From contig JAUKUA010000006.1 of the NCBI GenBank assembly GCA_030549175.1, forward strand, positions 3,720,001-3,784,000: 64,000 nucleotides of DNA, given 5' to 3'. Both the position numbers and the translations under genes were made by a program. This stretch comes from Lasiosphaeris hirsuta (Eukaryota > Ascomycota > Sordariomycetes > Sordariales > Lasiosphaeriaceae). Under the pieces are notes generated by a model, which did no database searches, was not told where the DNA came from, and saw only the letters and a program-made list of their open reading frames with translations. Position 1 is the first letter of the stretch; each line of letters begins with the position of its first letter. This document shows positions 1 through 10,751 of the stretch, piece by piece.

Positions 1-1039
1 TGCACAGGCACAGGATGACGACAGACTCGTACTCCGTCCGCCGTTTAGCATAGCCCGCATAGTACTCGGCAACCTAGATGTCCGGGGTGAAGTAGAACAA
101 GGCTCTAGTGCTGCTGAAATCGGATGGCGCAGAGTTGAGAAGTGTCGAGATATTGGACAGAGCACCAGCCTCATCGAAGAGGCCGTTCGTACGAGTCTGG
201 TCCATTCCCTTGTAGAGCACCGTGTAGCCGGGAGCATTGCGGGAGGCGATGGCACGTGCGGAACTCTAAACATCCAAGGCGACGCCCGGCGTACCTTGCT
301 GCTGTTGTCCAGAAATAGAGGGGCGCTCCTCCTGACCTGTCGCGGCTGGCGACGAAGCTGACCCGGGGGTATAGCCTCCCTGGCTTCCCCCACGTTGCTC
401 TCTCTGGTGGGCGCCCGGACGCGATACCATGCGCCGCAGCTCCATCTCACGGGCGCGCGACGTTCTCTGGATATCCTGGAGTCCGGCGTAGCGCATCTCG
501 ATTGTGTCTCTCACCCAGCTCAGGCAGGAGCTCGAGAGCCGGAGATAGGTGAAATGGGGGTCCATGATGGCATCCTGGGCGTCGACGGAAAGACCGCAAG
601 CGTCCATGCATTCCCGCCACTGAGCGTCACTCTCATCGGCGGCGTCATTCTTGTTCTCCATGTGCCCGACAATGAAGTCAATGAAGGTGACCTGCAGGCC
701 ACCACCGTCGTCAGGATCAGCCTCGCGGCGAGGCCCGTTCTGGGGCCAGTTGGTCCACTTCTGCCAGAGCTCACCCGCCCTTTCAGCAGATAGTCCGACG
801 TGTATCAAAGTCTCCCGCGAGATCAGGACATCGGGGATCGTAACGAACGCAGCCAACGGCTCGGGCGGGGTGACGAGGGGAATGCTGCGATGCTCCTCGT
901 CGCTGGATCTGTTCAACCGGCGCTTATGAATCCTGCGGGACCCCGCCGCGCTTCTCGCGAGGAGCAGACCCTGGGCCTGGAGGCTCGCAGCGTCCAGGGG
1001 CGCAAGAATCGTCGCGTTGGTCGAGTTGCTCTTAGACAT
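1..1039 (-). pseudogene. Broken hypothetical fungal protein (runs off left edge)
   Basis: The open frame starts at about 1039 (MSKSNSTN; an in-frame ATG also lies at 1087) and runs to a TAG at 266-268. Past that stop, the same frame continues as convincing protein (SSARAIASRNAPGYTVLY, then a stretch with KGMDQTRTN and FDEAGALSN) to a second in-frame TAG at 74-76, followed by VAEYYAGYAKRRTEYE up to the window edge. The two stops are exactly 64 codons apart. Both can be explained by CAG to TAG, the RIP signature. The C-terminal part looks like a protein family of unknown function that I have seen in sordariomycetes; I assign no activity. The middle is Ser/Gln-rich. Alternatively each TAG is removed by a tiny intron, but no GT..AG pair of normal size fits. 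Confidence 0.6.
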
Positions 1040-1087
1040 GATGCGTGGACTGCTCAAACACCAATTAGAACTAGGAAGGACTCCCAA

Positions 1088-2066
1088 AATTTAATAGTGA
1101 CGCCGAACGAACTTATCACGGAATTAAAATTGTTCGCTAGGCGGGAAGATATGGGCGAACGTCAAACGCTCGTGCCTTTAGATTGGGAATTAAAGAATGG
1201 AGAGTGGACGTGGGAAGGTGATGGAAAATGGAAGTTGAGAAAAAAAAGAGTGGGTTGCTCTTCGCGGCCTAGACTTTGACTCATTGCACCTTAAAATTTA
1301 TTTGCCCACACCCAACCCTAGCCCTCAAAAAGGTACATCGTCCCCTTCTGACAGCTGGCCACAATGCGTAGCATTGGCCATGCCACCAGCTTTTTTCCCT
1401 CAACGCAGCCGTAATGAATCTTCTTAGCCGGCTCAAGTAAGGAAGCCGGGCGAGAACCCTTTCTCAGCGGCCGCGATTAGCTGATGTAGCATTGTCCGAT
1501 TTCCGGGCCGTAGAGACAAAGGACACCCTCTTCTCGGCCAGGAGCGGGTCTTCGGCGGTGGCGAAGGCGCCGGAAGAGGGCGTCGCAGATGTGGATCAGC
1601 GAAATGGCTTTTTTCTTGCACTTAAGCTCCCAGGGTTGGCGGCTAGGGTACGAGGCGTACGGCTAAGTGTGCGGATTATAACCTCGTGGGGCTCAGCGGT
1701 GGTTGCGTTCAGAGAGTGGACGACAATAGTCCCGTAATGGGCGTGAACGGTAGTTGCCTTTCGGGTGAAGCCCGCCGGGCGGAATAAAGTGTGTGTTTGT
1801 GTGTGCGCGCGCGCGCGTGTGTGTGTGTGTGTATAGCGGGCGTTGTCAGTTTGCGGCATTACCATCACAATAACTCCCCGCGGTGTCCATGTTTTAGGCC
1901 TAGCATATCCTGGTACATGTTGTGGGATAGTACACAACATCCTAGTATAATCCCTAAAACAATACATAGTATCCTGGCACAAAAACTAGGATAGTATTTA
2001 ACACACTAGTATATCATATCACATAGTACATAATATACTAGCACTTAGAATTTGCTAGTACATATT
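1088..2066. other. Intergenic, no supported gene
   Basis: Short open frames here lack recognisable motifs. The right part, from about 1780, becomes AT-rich and starts with a dinucleotide microsatellite. Confidence 0.5.
1789..1833. repeat. (TG)n/(CG)n microsatellite
   Basis: Alternating purine-pyrimidine tract: GT repeats, then five to six CG units, then GT repeats. It is potentially Z-DNA forming. Reading frames through it give HTHTRARAH-type low-complexity peptide and are not genes. Confidence 0.9.
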
Positions 2067-2289
2067 GTTGTCGGACTGCACACAGCACTTTTGGAACGAT
2101 GTCATGCATGAGAGTAAATTCCTTGTCTTGCTTGTTCTCTGGCTTCGCCAGAGACCTTTTCTTTATAGACATAAATGTATGATCAAGACTACGTCTTTGT
2201 TGTGGCTCAGCCTGACTGGTATTTAGGCAGTGCCAGGCATCTAGTCAGCGAAGCTAACTAAATGCCCAGGGACACCTTTCCATTTGACA
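2067..2289 (-). repeat. Probable copia LTR
   Basis: Read on the minus strand, a G-rich polypurine tract (rc of 2290-2308) is followed directly by TGTCAAATGG, the usual polypurine-tract/3' LTR junction. The sequence ends near 2067 with CCGACAACA, giving TGT..ACA ends and a length of about 223 bp. It lies directly downstream of the copia RNase H remnant, in the right order and orientation. The end at 2067 is inferred from the ACA terminus; no second LTR is in the window to confirm it. Confidence 0.55.
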
Positions 2290-2339
2290 CCCCCCCCTCC
2301 CCCCCCCAGATTCAAGCCTGTAGGTTGGATCTGAATGCC

Positions 2340-2719
2340 AGCCTATCCGTGATATCTACAAGGTGTAGTTGGCGTAGAAAGTTCTGGTGTTTCTAAAGTG
2401 TGAGGGCCGTCGTCAAGCTGTCGGCTATCATGTCCCCTAACGGAATGTACTCTACTGTGATCTTCTTCTGGCTTACTTCCTAGTGCAACCAGTAGTTGTG
2501 AATATCTATATGCTATAGCCGGGTCTGTAGAGTAGCTACTTTAGCTACTACAAGTCTGATGGTCTGTTTGTTATTGCATAGAATCTTGATGCAGCTATTG
2601 TCTAGCCAGATTGTTAGTTCTATAAGTAAGCGATTTACAAAGAAGGCTCTTTTTGCTGCCTAGGCTAGGGCAAGGAGCTTAGCTTCTATAGTAGATGTAG
2701 TAATAGTGTCTTGTTTGTT
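2340..2719 (-). pseudogene. Ty1/copia retrotransposon RNase H remnant
   Basis: Minus-strand translation gives TTSTIEAKLLALA, a TAG, then AAKRAFFVNRLL, WLDNSCIKILCNN, HIDIHNYWLH and ITVEYIPLGDMIADSLT. This is the canonical end of fungal copia polymerases (TTEAEY.AL..A.KEA; D..A; H.DI..H; V..V.Y.P...M.AD..T). Frame is kept over about 125 codons, broken by four TAG codons. Two or more sit where Gln is expected (ALA*AAK, LH*EV), fitting CAG to TAG by RIP. No upstream reverse transcriptase is recognisable. This is a dead 5'-truncated or heavily decayed element. Confidence 0.8.
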
Positions 2720-3174
2720 GGCCCTTTAACCGATTAAACTAGGTTTTAACTTAGTTTAAATAAAATAAAGTAAGAAATAGAAAACGGCTTTTTATACTTG
2801 TTGTAGGCTATTTAAGTTCAGCGTTATATCCTTCGGGTTAACTAACGTTCTAGTAACCATTTAAGCCATAATTAACTATATCTTCCGTGATCTTATTAAC
2901 CGAGCCTCCTTTCCTATATTAACAACCTTCTTATTTACATTGCTACTTAAGAAAAATATAGCAAGGTATTACTTGAAGTCTTTAAAAGACTTCGTAATAA
3001 TAACCTCGCTATTAATCCCTCGAAGTATATTTAGGAGGTAGAATACCTTAAATACCTAAGTTATATTATTACTGCTAGCGGTATTGAGATGTCTAAGGAA
3101 AAGGTAGAATATATTCTTTTATAGAAATAACCTGTGCCGGTAAAGGAAATGTAATCCTTTATCAGACTTATAAA
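2720..3174. other. AT-rich decayed sequence
   Basis: TA-rich DNA with stops in all frames. Probably a RIP-mutated part of the adjacent retroelement or another repeat. No readable motif. Confidence 0.5.
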
Positions 3175-3556
3175 TGTTGAGGGTCACAGAGCACTTGGAA
3201 GATGGAATCATGTAAAAAAGCAGCAAAACAGTGATGGTATTGATAGTTGTCTAACTGGTCTGGAGAGTACGAGAGAGCCTCTATTATAGATGTGTGTTGG
3301 CTCACGTCGGCCTTCGGTAGTCCTAGTGGGGGCTTATCAGCAACCTCCTCGAATACGAGGGTGTAGTAGCCACCTATGTGGGGAGATCTACAGGCCCTGT
3401 GGGCCTTGTAATTTCTCAGCAGTTACTCTGTGGCACTGTCAGTCAGGATCTACAGACCTATTGCTCTTGCTGGCCTAGACTGCTAGCTCCACAGGCCCTT
3501 TAGGCCTAAACTGTTATACATGAATCCATCTTCCAAGTGCTCTGTGACCCTTAACA
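3175..3556. mobile_element. Short terminal-inverted-repeat element (MITE-like)
   Basis: The ends are inverted copies of about 40 bp. Left starts TGTTGAGGGTCACAGAGCAC at 3175. The reverse complement of the right end starts TGTTAAGGGTCACAGAGCAC at 3556. The arms differ at about two positions. Length is 382 bp, with no transposase. The interior holds smaller palindromes such as CAGGCCC..GGGCCT. No clean target duplication is seen, so superfamily is unassigned. It sits in the AT-rich island but is itself GC-normal, so it may be younger than its surroundings. Confidence 0.75.
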
Positions 3557-3731
3557 CGACCTTACAAGTGTTAGTTACTTAGGTCCAAAAACATGGCCCA
3601 TTACGGACGAGGAGACGGGGACAGATACGGAACGTGACTCTCCGTTTACCTCCGTTTCATAGGCTATCTATTTAACAGATGATTAAAGTGGGGCAAATCG
3701 CTCCGGAGAACTTAGTACAGGTGACAGAGTC

Positions 3732-3884
3732 TACGTCGACAAGTCAAACAGCACTGAGCTCCAGGAGGCCATCAACTCCATGTTTCGTTGGTACCGTAAT
3801 GCGGCGAAATGCTACGCCGATCTCGCGGACGTCTCAACCCCTACCTACGACGTTGACATTCGGTCCTCAGGACCACAAGTATAA
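3732..3884 (+). pseudogene. HET (heterokaryon incompatibility) domain fragment
   Basis: Translation gives YVDKSNSTELQEAINSMF, RWYRNAAKCYADLADVST. This is the hallmark central block of HET domains (W.DT.CIDK.s..EL.EAINSM..WY..A..CY.YL.DV). The fragment begins mid-domain and ends at TAA 50 codons later. No upstream start or the rest of the domain is readable. HET proteins act in non-self recognition and programmed cell death; this one is non-functional. Confidence 0.75.
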
Positions 3885-5329
3885 CAAGGCTTACGAGAAG
3901 CTGAGGGGCCTTACACGGTAGGTGTTACACGAAGTATCACCGAACTTAGGCGGCAGACGTAAAATGTACGTAATACATAATGTATCCATTATTAAATTAT
4001 AATGAGAAAATACTTAGTTCTTATCCCATACAACCAAAACCTAGACTTCGTTAGGCGTGCCAAGATACTTGGAGATCTTAAGCAATACCTAGGCTTCGGC
4101 CAACGCCAAGCAATCTTAGGCTCAAGAGTGGCGCTGTATGGTCTAAGTAAAATAGCCAAGCGGTGAAGACGTATTTAAGGTCTATTCTAGGTCCTATGTA
4201 TATTCGTAGCACTATGTTTCTTATGCCTTGTTTTAAACCTATTCGTTGGTGTCCTGTGTGTGGGCCCTATTTTCGGTGGCAACGCCCCCAATCATAGTAG
4301 AACTAAGATTTGGCCCCTCTTAAAACGTTGATGGCAAGGAGCTAAGAGACTAGGTTCTAGCCAAAAATTTAACACCTAATCTAAACGATTGAAATTTCGT
4401 CTAGCTATACGCCTTCTATATTTTGTAGACGGAGAGATCAAAGATGCCTCCAATACGTCAAAGTAATGTCGAACGTCGACGGGGAAAAGGGACAAGTACT
4501 GTGAGAAACTGGCTATAAGCTTATCCTAATAAATTACTAACTACCCTAGATTACCGGTTAAGGTTTGAAATAAGGCCCTCTGACGTCCACCTAAAAACTC
4601 GTTCAAACGATCGCTACAACTAGCGAGCGCTACCAGGGACAGAGGATCTCTTTTAGATATTCGCCAAGAATATAAGCGTCCATTCCATCGGCAATCTCCG
4701 ACTATTATATCGAGGTGTCGGTAGATTTTTTGAAGTAGTACCTACGAGTAACCAACACTTAGCAATAGACGCATATCAAGCTCCTATATCTAGACTTAGG
4801 TCATATTTAACTCTTATAACTATCTACCCCGGAACTTAGCTTTAGCTTTATAATAGATGAACTTAGGGAAGAAAACACAAAACTTTATTAAGATATCGAT
4901 AAACTAAGAAGCAAAGTAAATGTAAAATCGAGACAGAGACAGCTTGTAAAAGAAGAAAACTGTCGATTATACAGAAGTTAACTACGGCTCGAAAGCTAGG
5001 TTAGACACTTTACAGATTCGGTCGATTATTTTAAGGATAATGTCGCGAGATACTTCTTTGGCCTAGACAATATGTTACCTATAATAATGGACTTGAGGAA
5101 AAAGCAGATTGATGATCGGTGGTAGCTCATAGGGGCCAGCCGCCGCTAAAAAAGGCGTAAATCAAAAAGACAAAGTCGGTTTGATTGCTACAGTATCATG
5201 AACTTGCTTGTGGAGGATAGCCGCGAGTGGGGTGAAATGCAGACCGATTCTTGTACACCAGAGTAATGAAGCAAACGTTAACTAGGTACATGGACCTTGG
5301 TTTCTCACGCAAGCCGGTGTGCTGCAACA
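3885..5329. other. AT-rich island, decayed
   Basis: Dense stop codons and TpA-rich sequence. A rudimentary frame opens at 4444 (MPPIRQSNVERRRGKG) and can be followed with several stops to about 4800, but I cannot assign a family. Probably RIP-mutated mobile or HET-gene sequence. Confidence 0.5.
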
Positions 5330-6190
5330 TCATGCCTGTTCAATGAAGAATTGAGGGAATAGTTCCCTCAAATCGACCAAGCCTGTGATGCTGTATTTGC
5401 AAACGTACCCTTCAGGCAGTTGAGCATCATCTTCGAGTAGGTGCACCGTGGTCCAGCCCATCTTCTCAGCCAAGTGGCAGTGCCCAGCTGAATCGTCTGA
5501 TTTGCGCCTACGGTAAGTATCTCACCACGATGCAGATAGGGATCAGACAGCACAAACCAACAAAGTAGCATGCTTTGACATCTGCGGCGCCGGCTTCCTT
5601 CATTGCTTTCTTGAACATCTCCGAGTGAGGTTTGCAGTGCATGGGGTTGGCTCCATAGTCACAGTAAGTGAGGCCCTCAAACTGATCCTCAATGCCGAGC
5701 AGACGAACAACCCGTTTGCCGTGGCTGACATAGGCATTGGTGAAGAGCCATAGCTTGACCTTGCTCCTATCTATATCCCGAAGCATCTTGTGGAGCTCGG
5801 GATCAGGCTCCAGGAGATCCTCGAGTGGCAAAGCGTCATCCACGTGTCTGTTGTACTCGAGAGGGTCGATACCATGGTGTTGGGCGAGACCCTCGACAGT
5901 CATGCTGTATTCGTTACGATACTTGCTATGTAGCTCGTTTGCGGCCCCCTGGTCGAGAGAAAGGGCGGTCTCAATGAACTTCTGGACGAGCGTTGAAGTT
6001 CTTTCGTGCACCTTTATGCCTTGGGCACTATTCAGTAACAGCAAGTGGCCGTGGAACATGCAAACAAACTTCTCGAATACAGCTGTGCGTTGAGTTAGCT
6101 ATGGCCTTGATGCCTTGGTTGAGCCGAAGGTTGGTTGGTACTGACACAATTGTCAATGTCGAAAAAAAAGACAGGTCTTGGATCCGACAT
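5330..6190 (-). CDS. HAD-family pyrimidine 5'-nucleotidase-like protein (SDT1/PHM8 type)
   Basis: Three exons: 6142-6190, 6019-5558, 5496-5330; 225 residues. Exon 1 encodes MSDPRPVFFFDIDNC, carrying HAD motif I (DxD nucleophile/acid). The main exon carries the cap region (GLAQHHGIDPLEYNRHVDDA), motif II (KLWLFTNAY) and the conserved GLTYCDYGANP. Motif III/IV follow as KPHSEMFKKAM and, across intron 2, YFVDDS..HCHLAEKMGW. The family dephosphorylates pyrimidine nucleotides (yeast Sdt1) or lysophosphatidate (Phm8). Reading straight through intron 1 would replace the catalytic block with FHGHLLLLN, so the upstream exon is required for activity. The intron 1 acceptor (CCAAG) is non-ideal; an alternative donor after TGT with acceptor AAAG also closes the frame. 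Confidence 0.85.
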
Positions 6191-7083
6191 GGTATCGTGA
6201 GCTTAGTCAAACGAGTGCAAGCTAGTCACCAGAGGGCTACAATAAGCAACACAAAACGGCAGAACTGTCACGGTCTGCTAGTTAAATGATAGAGTAGAAT
6301 AGATGTGGCGGCGCTGCCTTTGTCGTGTTTATTGAGGAAAATGCGGGGTACGACAACTCCTTGATAAAAAGCGCTGGCAGAAAGTGCGCGCTCTATTAGT
6401 TACCACCTTTTCTAACCAACATGATCTTCTGCCCTCAATACGCCCCACGGGTTCCTGCCAGACATCATCACGTACCCTCACAGAATCCATACTCCCACGT
6501 GCACAATGGCGTTTGAATAGAGCGAAGGGTGCTGTTTGTCAACAAGGCATGGCTGGTCACGTGATTTTGGGTTGCCTGTCCCAGAACCAGCAATTCCACT
6601 TACTATAACGTTATATGTAACTAACACAATGTGCTTAGTGACGATCACGGTACGATCAAGCCAACGCTGCACTATCACGGCCGTACCTCATACCTACTGC
6701 TTCCTATCCTCTCGTCGCCAAAGTCGGTCACCCAGCACTTCTTTTCGCAACTCTGCACGCAATGACAGCGGGTGAGTGGGTAGCTTACCAGCTGGGCACC
6801 CAATGATTACCACAGTGTCCCGCATCGAGTCAGAACTGGCCAACCGGAAGGTCGGATGGATTCATTGCCAAGCTTGGCGATGCAAGCCCTCGGGGTTCAG
6901 CACTGATTAGGTCCTATGAAAGATGCATATCTGCAAGTCAAATGTCCAAAGATTTCACACAAAAAATTCATGACAAAGCAAGTGGCCGCCCACTCAAAGA
7001 CCTTTAAGTCTGAGACATGGCCCTCGCCCCTAGCCCCTTCCCCCCCCCCACCCATTCGGTTCAACCCCAACAAGGTACCTCTC
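6191..7083. other. Intergenic between divergent genes
   Basis: Serves as the shared upstream region of the HAD gene (minus) and the membrane-protein gene (plus). No open frame with recognisable motifs. A polyC run lies at about 7040-7050. Confidence 0.5.
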
Positions 7084-9047
7084 ATGATGGAGAAGCAAAA
7101 TGATAAGGAGCCTATCCCAGAAAAAGTCAAATTTATCGATTCATGCGAGGAATGGCCTCCTCCGCCAGCCTCGCCGGGGAAACATGGCTTCCTCTTCTAT
7201 CTCGGCATCCTTATGGATGTCGCCTGCATACTCGCCGCATTCCCTTTTCTCGTCCTGGCCGGCGCGGCAGCAAGGCTCGACGGGCGCGTCGCTCCACCCG
7301 ATGAGTGGTACATGATATACGCAGCCATGAACGCGGTACTGTCCATTTTTGTCTCGTATTCTTGCCCTCATGGCCCTTGGACTAACGCCCACACACCCTT
7401 GTGTTGCAGGCCGTCACGCTCTTCCCAATCGCGTACACGGCCATTGTCGCCCGGACCATCAAAGTGCTGGCGACATGGAAACTTGAGCGAGGAACCACAG
7501 TCGGGTTCCTGGAGCAGCTTCTGGCGAGCCGGTCGCTCGTGGGGGCCCTGCAGATACTGTGGTCGCTCCGTGTCGTCAACCTCGTTGGCGTGATGCTCGT
7601 GACGCTGGCCGTCATCTCACCGATTGGTGGTCAAGCGTCGCTGCAAATGCTCAAAATCAAAGACGTGGCCAACATGACCCAAGCCGACGTCACCTACCTC
7701 ACCACGCTGAATGGTTCCTACTCGGAGTTTGAGAGCGGGACGTACTTTTACGAAGCCCTGCCGGGCATGAACTCCATGTACGCGGCATCCCTGACCGCCT
7801 CGGCGCCGGTCAAGAACTCCACCATGGATCTCTGGGGCAACGTCAAGATTCCCTCGCTATCCAGACTCGCAGCGCCAGCCGACCATGTGGGGTGGCAAGA
7901 CGTCGCCCCGGATCCCTCGTTGGAAAAGTACTCGTCGCTCATCGGCATCCCCGCACGAGGCCTGTCTCCAGACACCAATACGAGCTACACGTTGGAAACC
8001 AGCTATTTCGACCTGGACTGCTCCAAGATGGTCAACGGGAGTACCGCCGAGTGTGGCAACTCGACCTCGACAAACACCACCAAGCCCGCGTTCTACTGCT
8101 TCCCGGGATCCACCTTCAGCTTTGGCATCGACGAGATGCTGGCCTCGTCGTACGGCCCGACGTGGGCCTACATCAACGACACGGACCGCGAGTTTCCGCA
8201 GCGGACAATCCGCTTCGCGTCCACATCGATGCCAGCCCTCACGGTGGCCTACTGCCGCATCTCGACCGCCTACGTCGAGGCCGCCGTCAACTGTACCGGC
8301 CTGTCATGCGCGGTATCGCGCATGCGGCCCTCGCTGCGCCCCCACCCCCACCCGCACCTAGTACCGTTTGAGTTCCTGTACTACTTCAACGGCTTCTTCT
8401 GGCAGCTGCCGCTGGCTACCAAGACACAGGCCGCCACGCGGGGGTCGCAGCTGACGGAATACTACATCAACGACCCGCTGCTCCCGCTCGCCAACACGTA
8501 CCGTCTGCTCGTGCCCCTGTTCAACGTCTCGCCAAGGGACATGTCGATTCGGCTCGGCCAAGTGCTGAACAGCTACTACCTGGCCAGCCTGGACGCTTGG
8601 GGCATCACGGGCATGAGCTCGGGGTCGGGCACGCCCGTCTCGACGGCAAACGCCGAGACTGTTGTCGACGGCACGTTTCGCAATATCACGACGGCGTCCA
8701 CCGTATCCACCAATCGGGTTCTCTATGCGTGCCAGTGGGCATGGTGGGCCGTGTTTGTCGTGGCCTGTCTGGTCATGTTTGTTGTGGCCTGTATCGGGGC
8801 TCTTCTCAACTGGCGGACGGAAGCTCCGGATATCTTGGGTTATGTGTCTACCATGACGAGAGACTCGCCGCATGTGTCGGTCCCGGAGGGCGGGAGTGCC
8901 TTGGACGGGACAGATCGCGCGCGGTTGCTGAAGGAGCTGCGGGTGCAGCTTCAGGATGTGAGGCCGCGTGATGGCGTAGGGTACTTGGCTGTGGCATCAC
9001 TCGAGGGGCCAGCCAAGCTGCCCGTGGCTGATCGCATGTACAAGTGA
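7084..9047 (+). CDS. Large fungal integral membrane protein, unknown function
   Basis: Two exons, 7084-7335 and 7410-9047, joined in phase 0 across a 74-nt intron with branch site GACTAAC and acceptor TTGCAG; 629 residues. N-terminal membrane segments lie at GFLFYLGILMDVACILAAF, in the segment spanning the splice (MNAAVTLFPIAYTAIVA), and at LVGVMLVTLAVISPIGG. A long extracellular-type domain follows with many N-glycosylation sequons (NMT, NGS, NST, NTS, NGS, NST, NTT, NDT, NCT, NIT). A single C-terminal membrane segment (WWAVFVVACLVMFVVAC) precedes a short cytoplasmic tail. This layout is common in uncharacterised filamentous-fungal membrane proteins. Start chosen at MMEKQND; the frame is open to 6916 but upstream residues look non-coding. 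Confidence 0.85.
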
Positions 9048-9566
9048 AAGTCGACAAGATGTGGTTCATTATAAAGTTTTATATCTCTAAACCAAACCAA
9101 ATGAGCCGCTTTACCCCCAACCTCCCTATATAATACCGCCCGAGTTCGATCCTATCAATACGGCCATGAAGACGATAAAGAAGGTCCGCGTATCACACCT
9201 CCCCTCGGATAATATTTAGCTTTCCGCCGGCCAAGGCAGTAACAGTAAGATTAAGGCTGTCAGAAACGGCATTTGCCAGCGTGGCGACCATCTTTCTCCG
9301 CAGCTCTCGGCTTGCATACTCTTCCAGCCGAGGCCGAGAGCGTCGCCTTCCTCAAGGGCGTCATCACCGCGATCCCGCTCGCGGCAGAAGTGGCTAACTG
9401 CGTCATCTCCAACTGCATCATCAACCTCGTGCCGGCCGCTGAGAAGGCGCTTGTCTTTCAAGAGACGTATCGTATATCTTGGCCAAGAGGGAGCTGCCGC
9501 AGAAGCTGAGGGATGATATCGCCTCCACATCCACTCCCCCCCCCCCGGTCTATCTAGCTCAACGCA
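9048..9566. other. Intergenic with possible gene debris
   Basis: A GC-rich patch at 9273-9509 (plus) reads AEAESVAFLKGVITAIPLAA and ANCVISNCIINLVPAAEKAL without stops, which looks like former coding sequence of an unrecognised protein. It lies just upstream of a HET fragment and may be debris of the same locus. Confidence 0.35.
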
Positions 9567-9680
9567 GTGTGCATCAACCAGCGGAATAATGTCGAAAAAT
9601 CCTAGCAGGTCTAGATAATGAGGGAAATATACACTTCAACTAAAAGAGTTAACGTTTGGCTAGGATACGGACCCCCTAAA
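9567..9680 (+). pseudogene. HET domain fragment with two TAG stops
   Basis: Frame reads VCINQRNNVEKS, TAG, QV, TAG, IMREIYTSTKRVNVWLGYG. This matches the HET-domain block (CINQ.n..E...QV..M..IY..A..V.vWLG). The stops at 9603-9605 and 9612-9614 stand where Gln or similar is expected (typically ERsqQVqlM), so both fit CAG to TAG. The rest of the domain is absent. Sequence after 9690 has no HET similarity. Confidence 0.75.
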
Positions 9681-10289
9681 GTAGTAATAGGTGGCCTGGA
9701 TAGCGGCACCGATAAAGATCACAACTCTGATGACAGCGCTGCCAGTGGCACATCCACTGCGGCGTTCTCACCTCGTCCAAAACTGGATGTGTTGGAGGTG
9801 GTGCCCCACCTCGAGGGTGCAGGGCGCACACGCCACCTCACCTGGCTAGTGCCCTTTGGGCCACACCTAGATAGCTGTCGCAGGCCAGGGAAAGAAATCC
9901 TGGCCCGCAACACCATCAATCCAATCACCGTTGCTCTGTCTTGCCCACAGGATGTCTGTTTCAGGGGTACAGCACCAACACCTACGTAATACATGCAGAA
10001 TCAAGACAACAAAACTCAATCAGGTCGGGCCGGCACACGCACTTCATCATCCACTGGCCAGTCCATCACAAACACTGGGTAGGTGTGTAGGTAGGTAGGT
10101 AGGTAGGTAGGTAAGTAGGTAGGTAGGTAGGTAGGTATCGTGATTAATCCGTAGTACCGGCTAAAAACAGGATTAACTTGTCTTGCCTTGATCGTTTTGC
10201 ACCCAAGCCACTCGTGTACCAGGTAGGCGATTCTCCTGCGGGCTGGGCCCCGAACGAGGCACTGTCCCACTCAGACCGTCTTGAACCCG
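9681..10289. other. Intergenic
   Basis: No supported gene; contains the TAGG microsatellite reported separately. Confidence 0.5.
10087..10136. repeat. (TAGG)n microsatellite
   Basis: About 12 tetranucleotide units (gtaggtaggt...), interrupted once by gtaa. Translates as a YLPT repeat on the minus strand, which is not a gene. Confidence 0.9.
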
Positions 10290-10751
10290 TCACAGATTGT
10301 CCCGCCATCCATCCAGCAGCATCATGCCCACCTCCTTCGGGGCCGACTCCACAAAGCCATTCCTCAGGTACAGCCTCCTTCCCGGCGGATCCGCAGACAG
10401 AGTAACATATGGTTCTCCTTCGGGTGCGTTCTCCTTTATGTAGGCCAACATGTGCTTAAGTATGGCATCGCCAAGCCCCTTTCGCTGGTGCTCAGGTAGG
10501 ACAGCCATGTCGGCAACGACAAAATACCATGCCCCGTCACTGATGATGCGGCCCATTGCGACTGCTTGATTTTCGTTTGAGTCTGAGGTGATGTGGCACC
10601 CGAACCAGGTCCCCTTAGGGACGGCAACGGATTGGGCTTCGGTCATGGGCGTCAGGCCCGATGCGGCACGGAGATGGCGATACTCGGGTACCGAGGGGAG
10701 TGTGCCCGAGTGGAATGCGTACCCGGACGGTAACGACGGCGATGTGGTCAT
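10290..10751 (-). CDS. GNAT-family N-acetyltransferase
   Basis: Single exon, 153 residues, starting MTTSPSLPSG. Motif A is clear: WYFVVADMAVLPEHQRKG then LGDAILKHML, with the acetyl-CoA pyrophosphate-binding signature Q/R-x-x-G-x-G/A (QRKGLG). Beta-strand 6/7 elements follow (YVTLSADPPGRRLYLRNGFV), with the conserved Tyr and Asn-Gly-Phe typical of GNATs. N-terminal GLTPMTEAQSVAVPKGTWF resembles fungal GCN5-related acetyltransferases of about this length. The substrate cannot be read from sequence. It stands alone between a HET relic and a secreted protein gene. Confidence 0.92.
   Translation of the reverse strand: MTTSPSLPSGYAFHSGTLPSVPEYRHLRAASGLTPMTEAQSVAVPKGTWFGCHITSDSNENQAVAMGRIISDGAWYFVVADMAVLPEHQRKGLGDAILKHMLAYIKENAPEGEPYVTLSADPPGRRLYLRNGFVESAPKEVGMMLLDGWRDNL

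Noticed and set aside
1596..1982. 128-codon minus frame with HTHTRARAHTQTH
   Set aside because: Translation of the TG/CG microsatellite.
10087..10136. CRISPR-like repetition
   Set aside because: Simple tetranucleotide repeat without spacers in a eukaryotic genome; no CRISPR anywhere in the window.
10016..10270. Frame with repeated YLPT
   Set aside because: Translation of the TAGG microsatellite.
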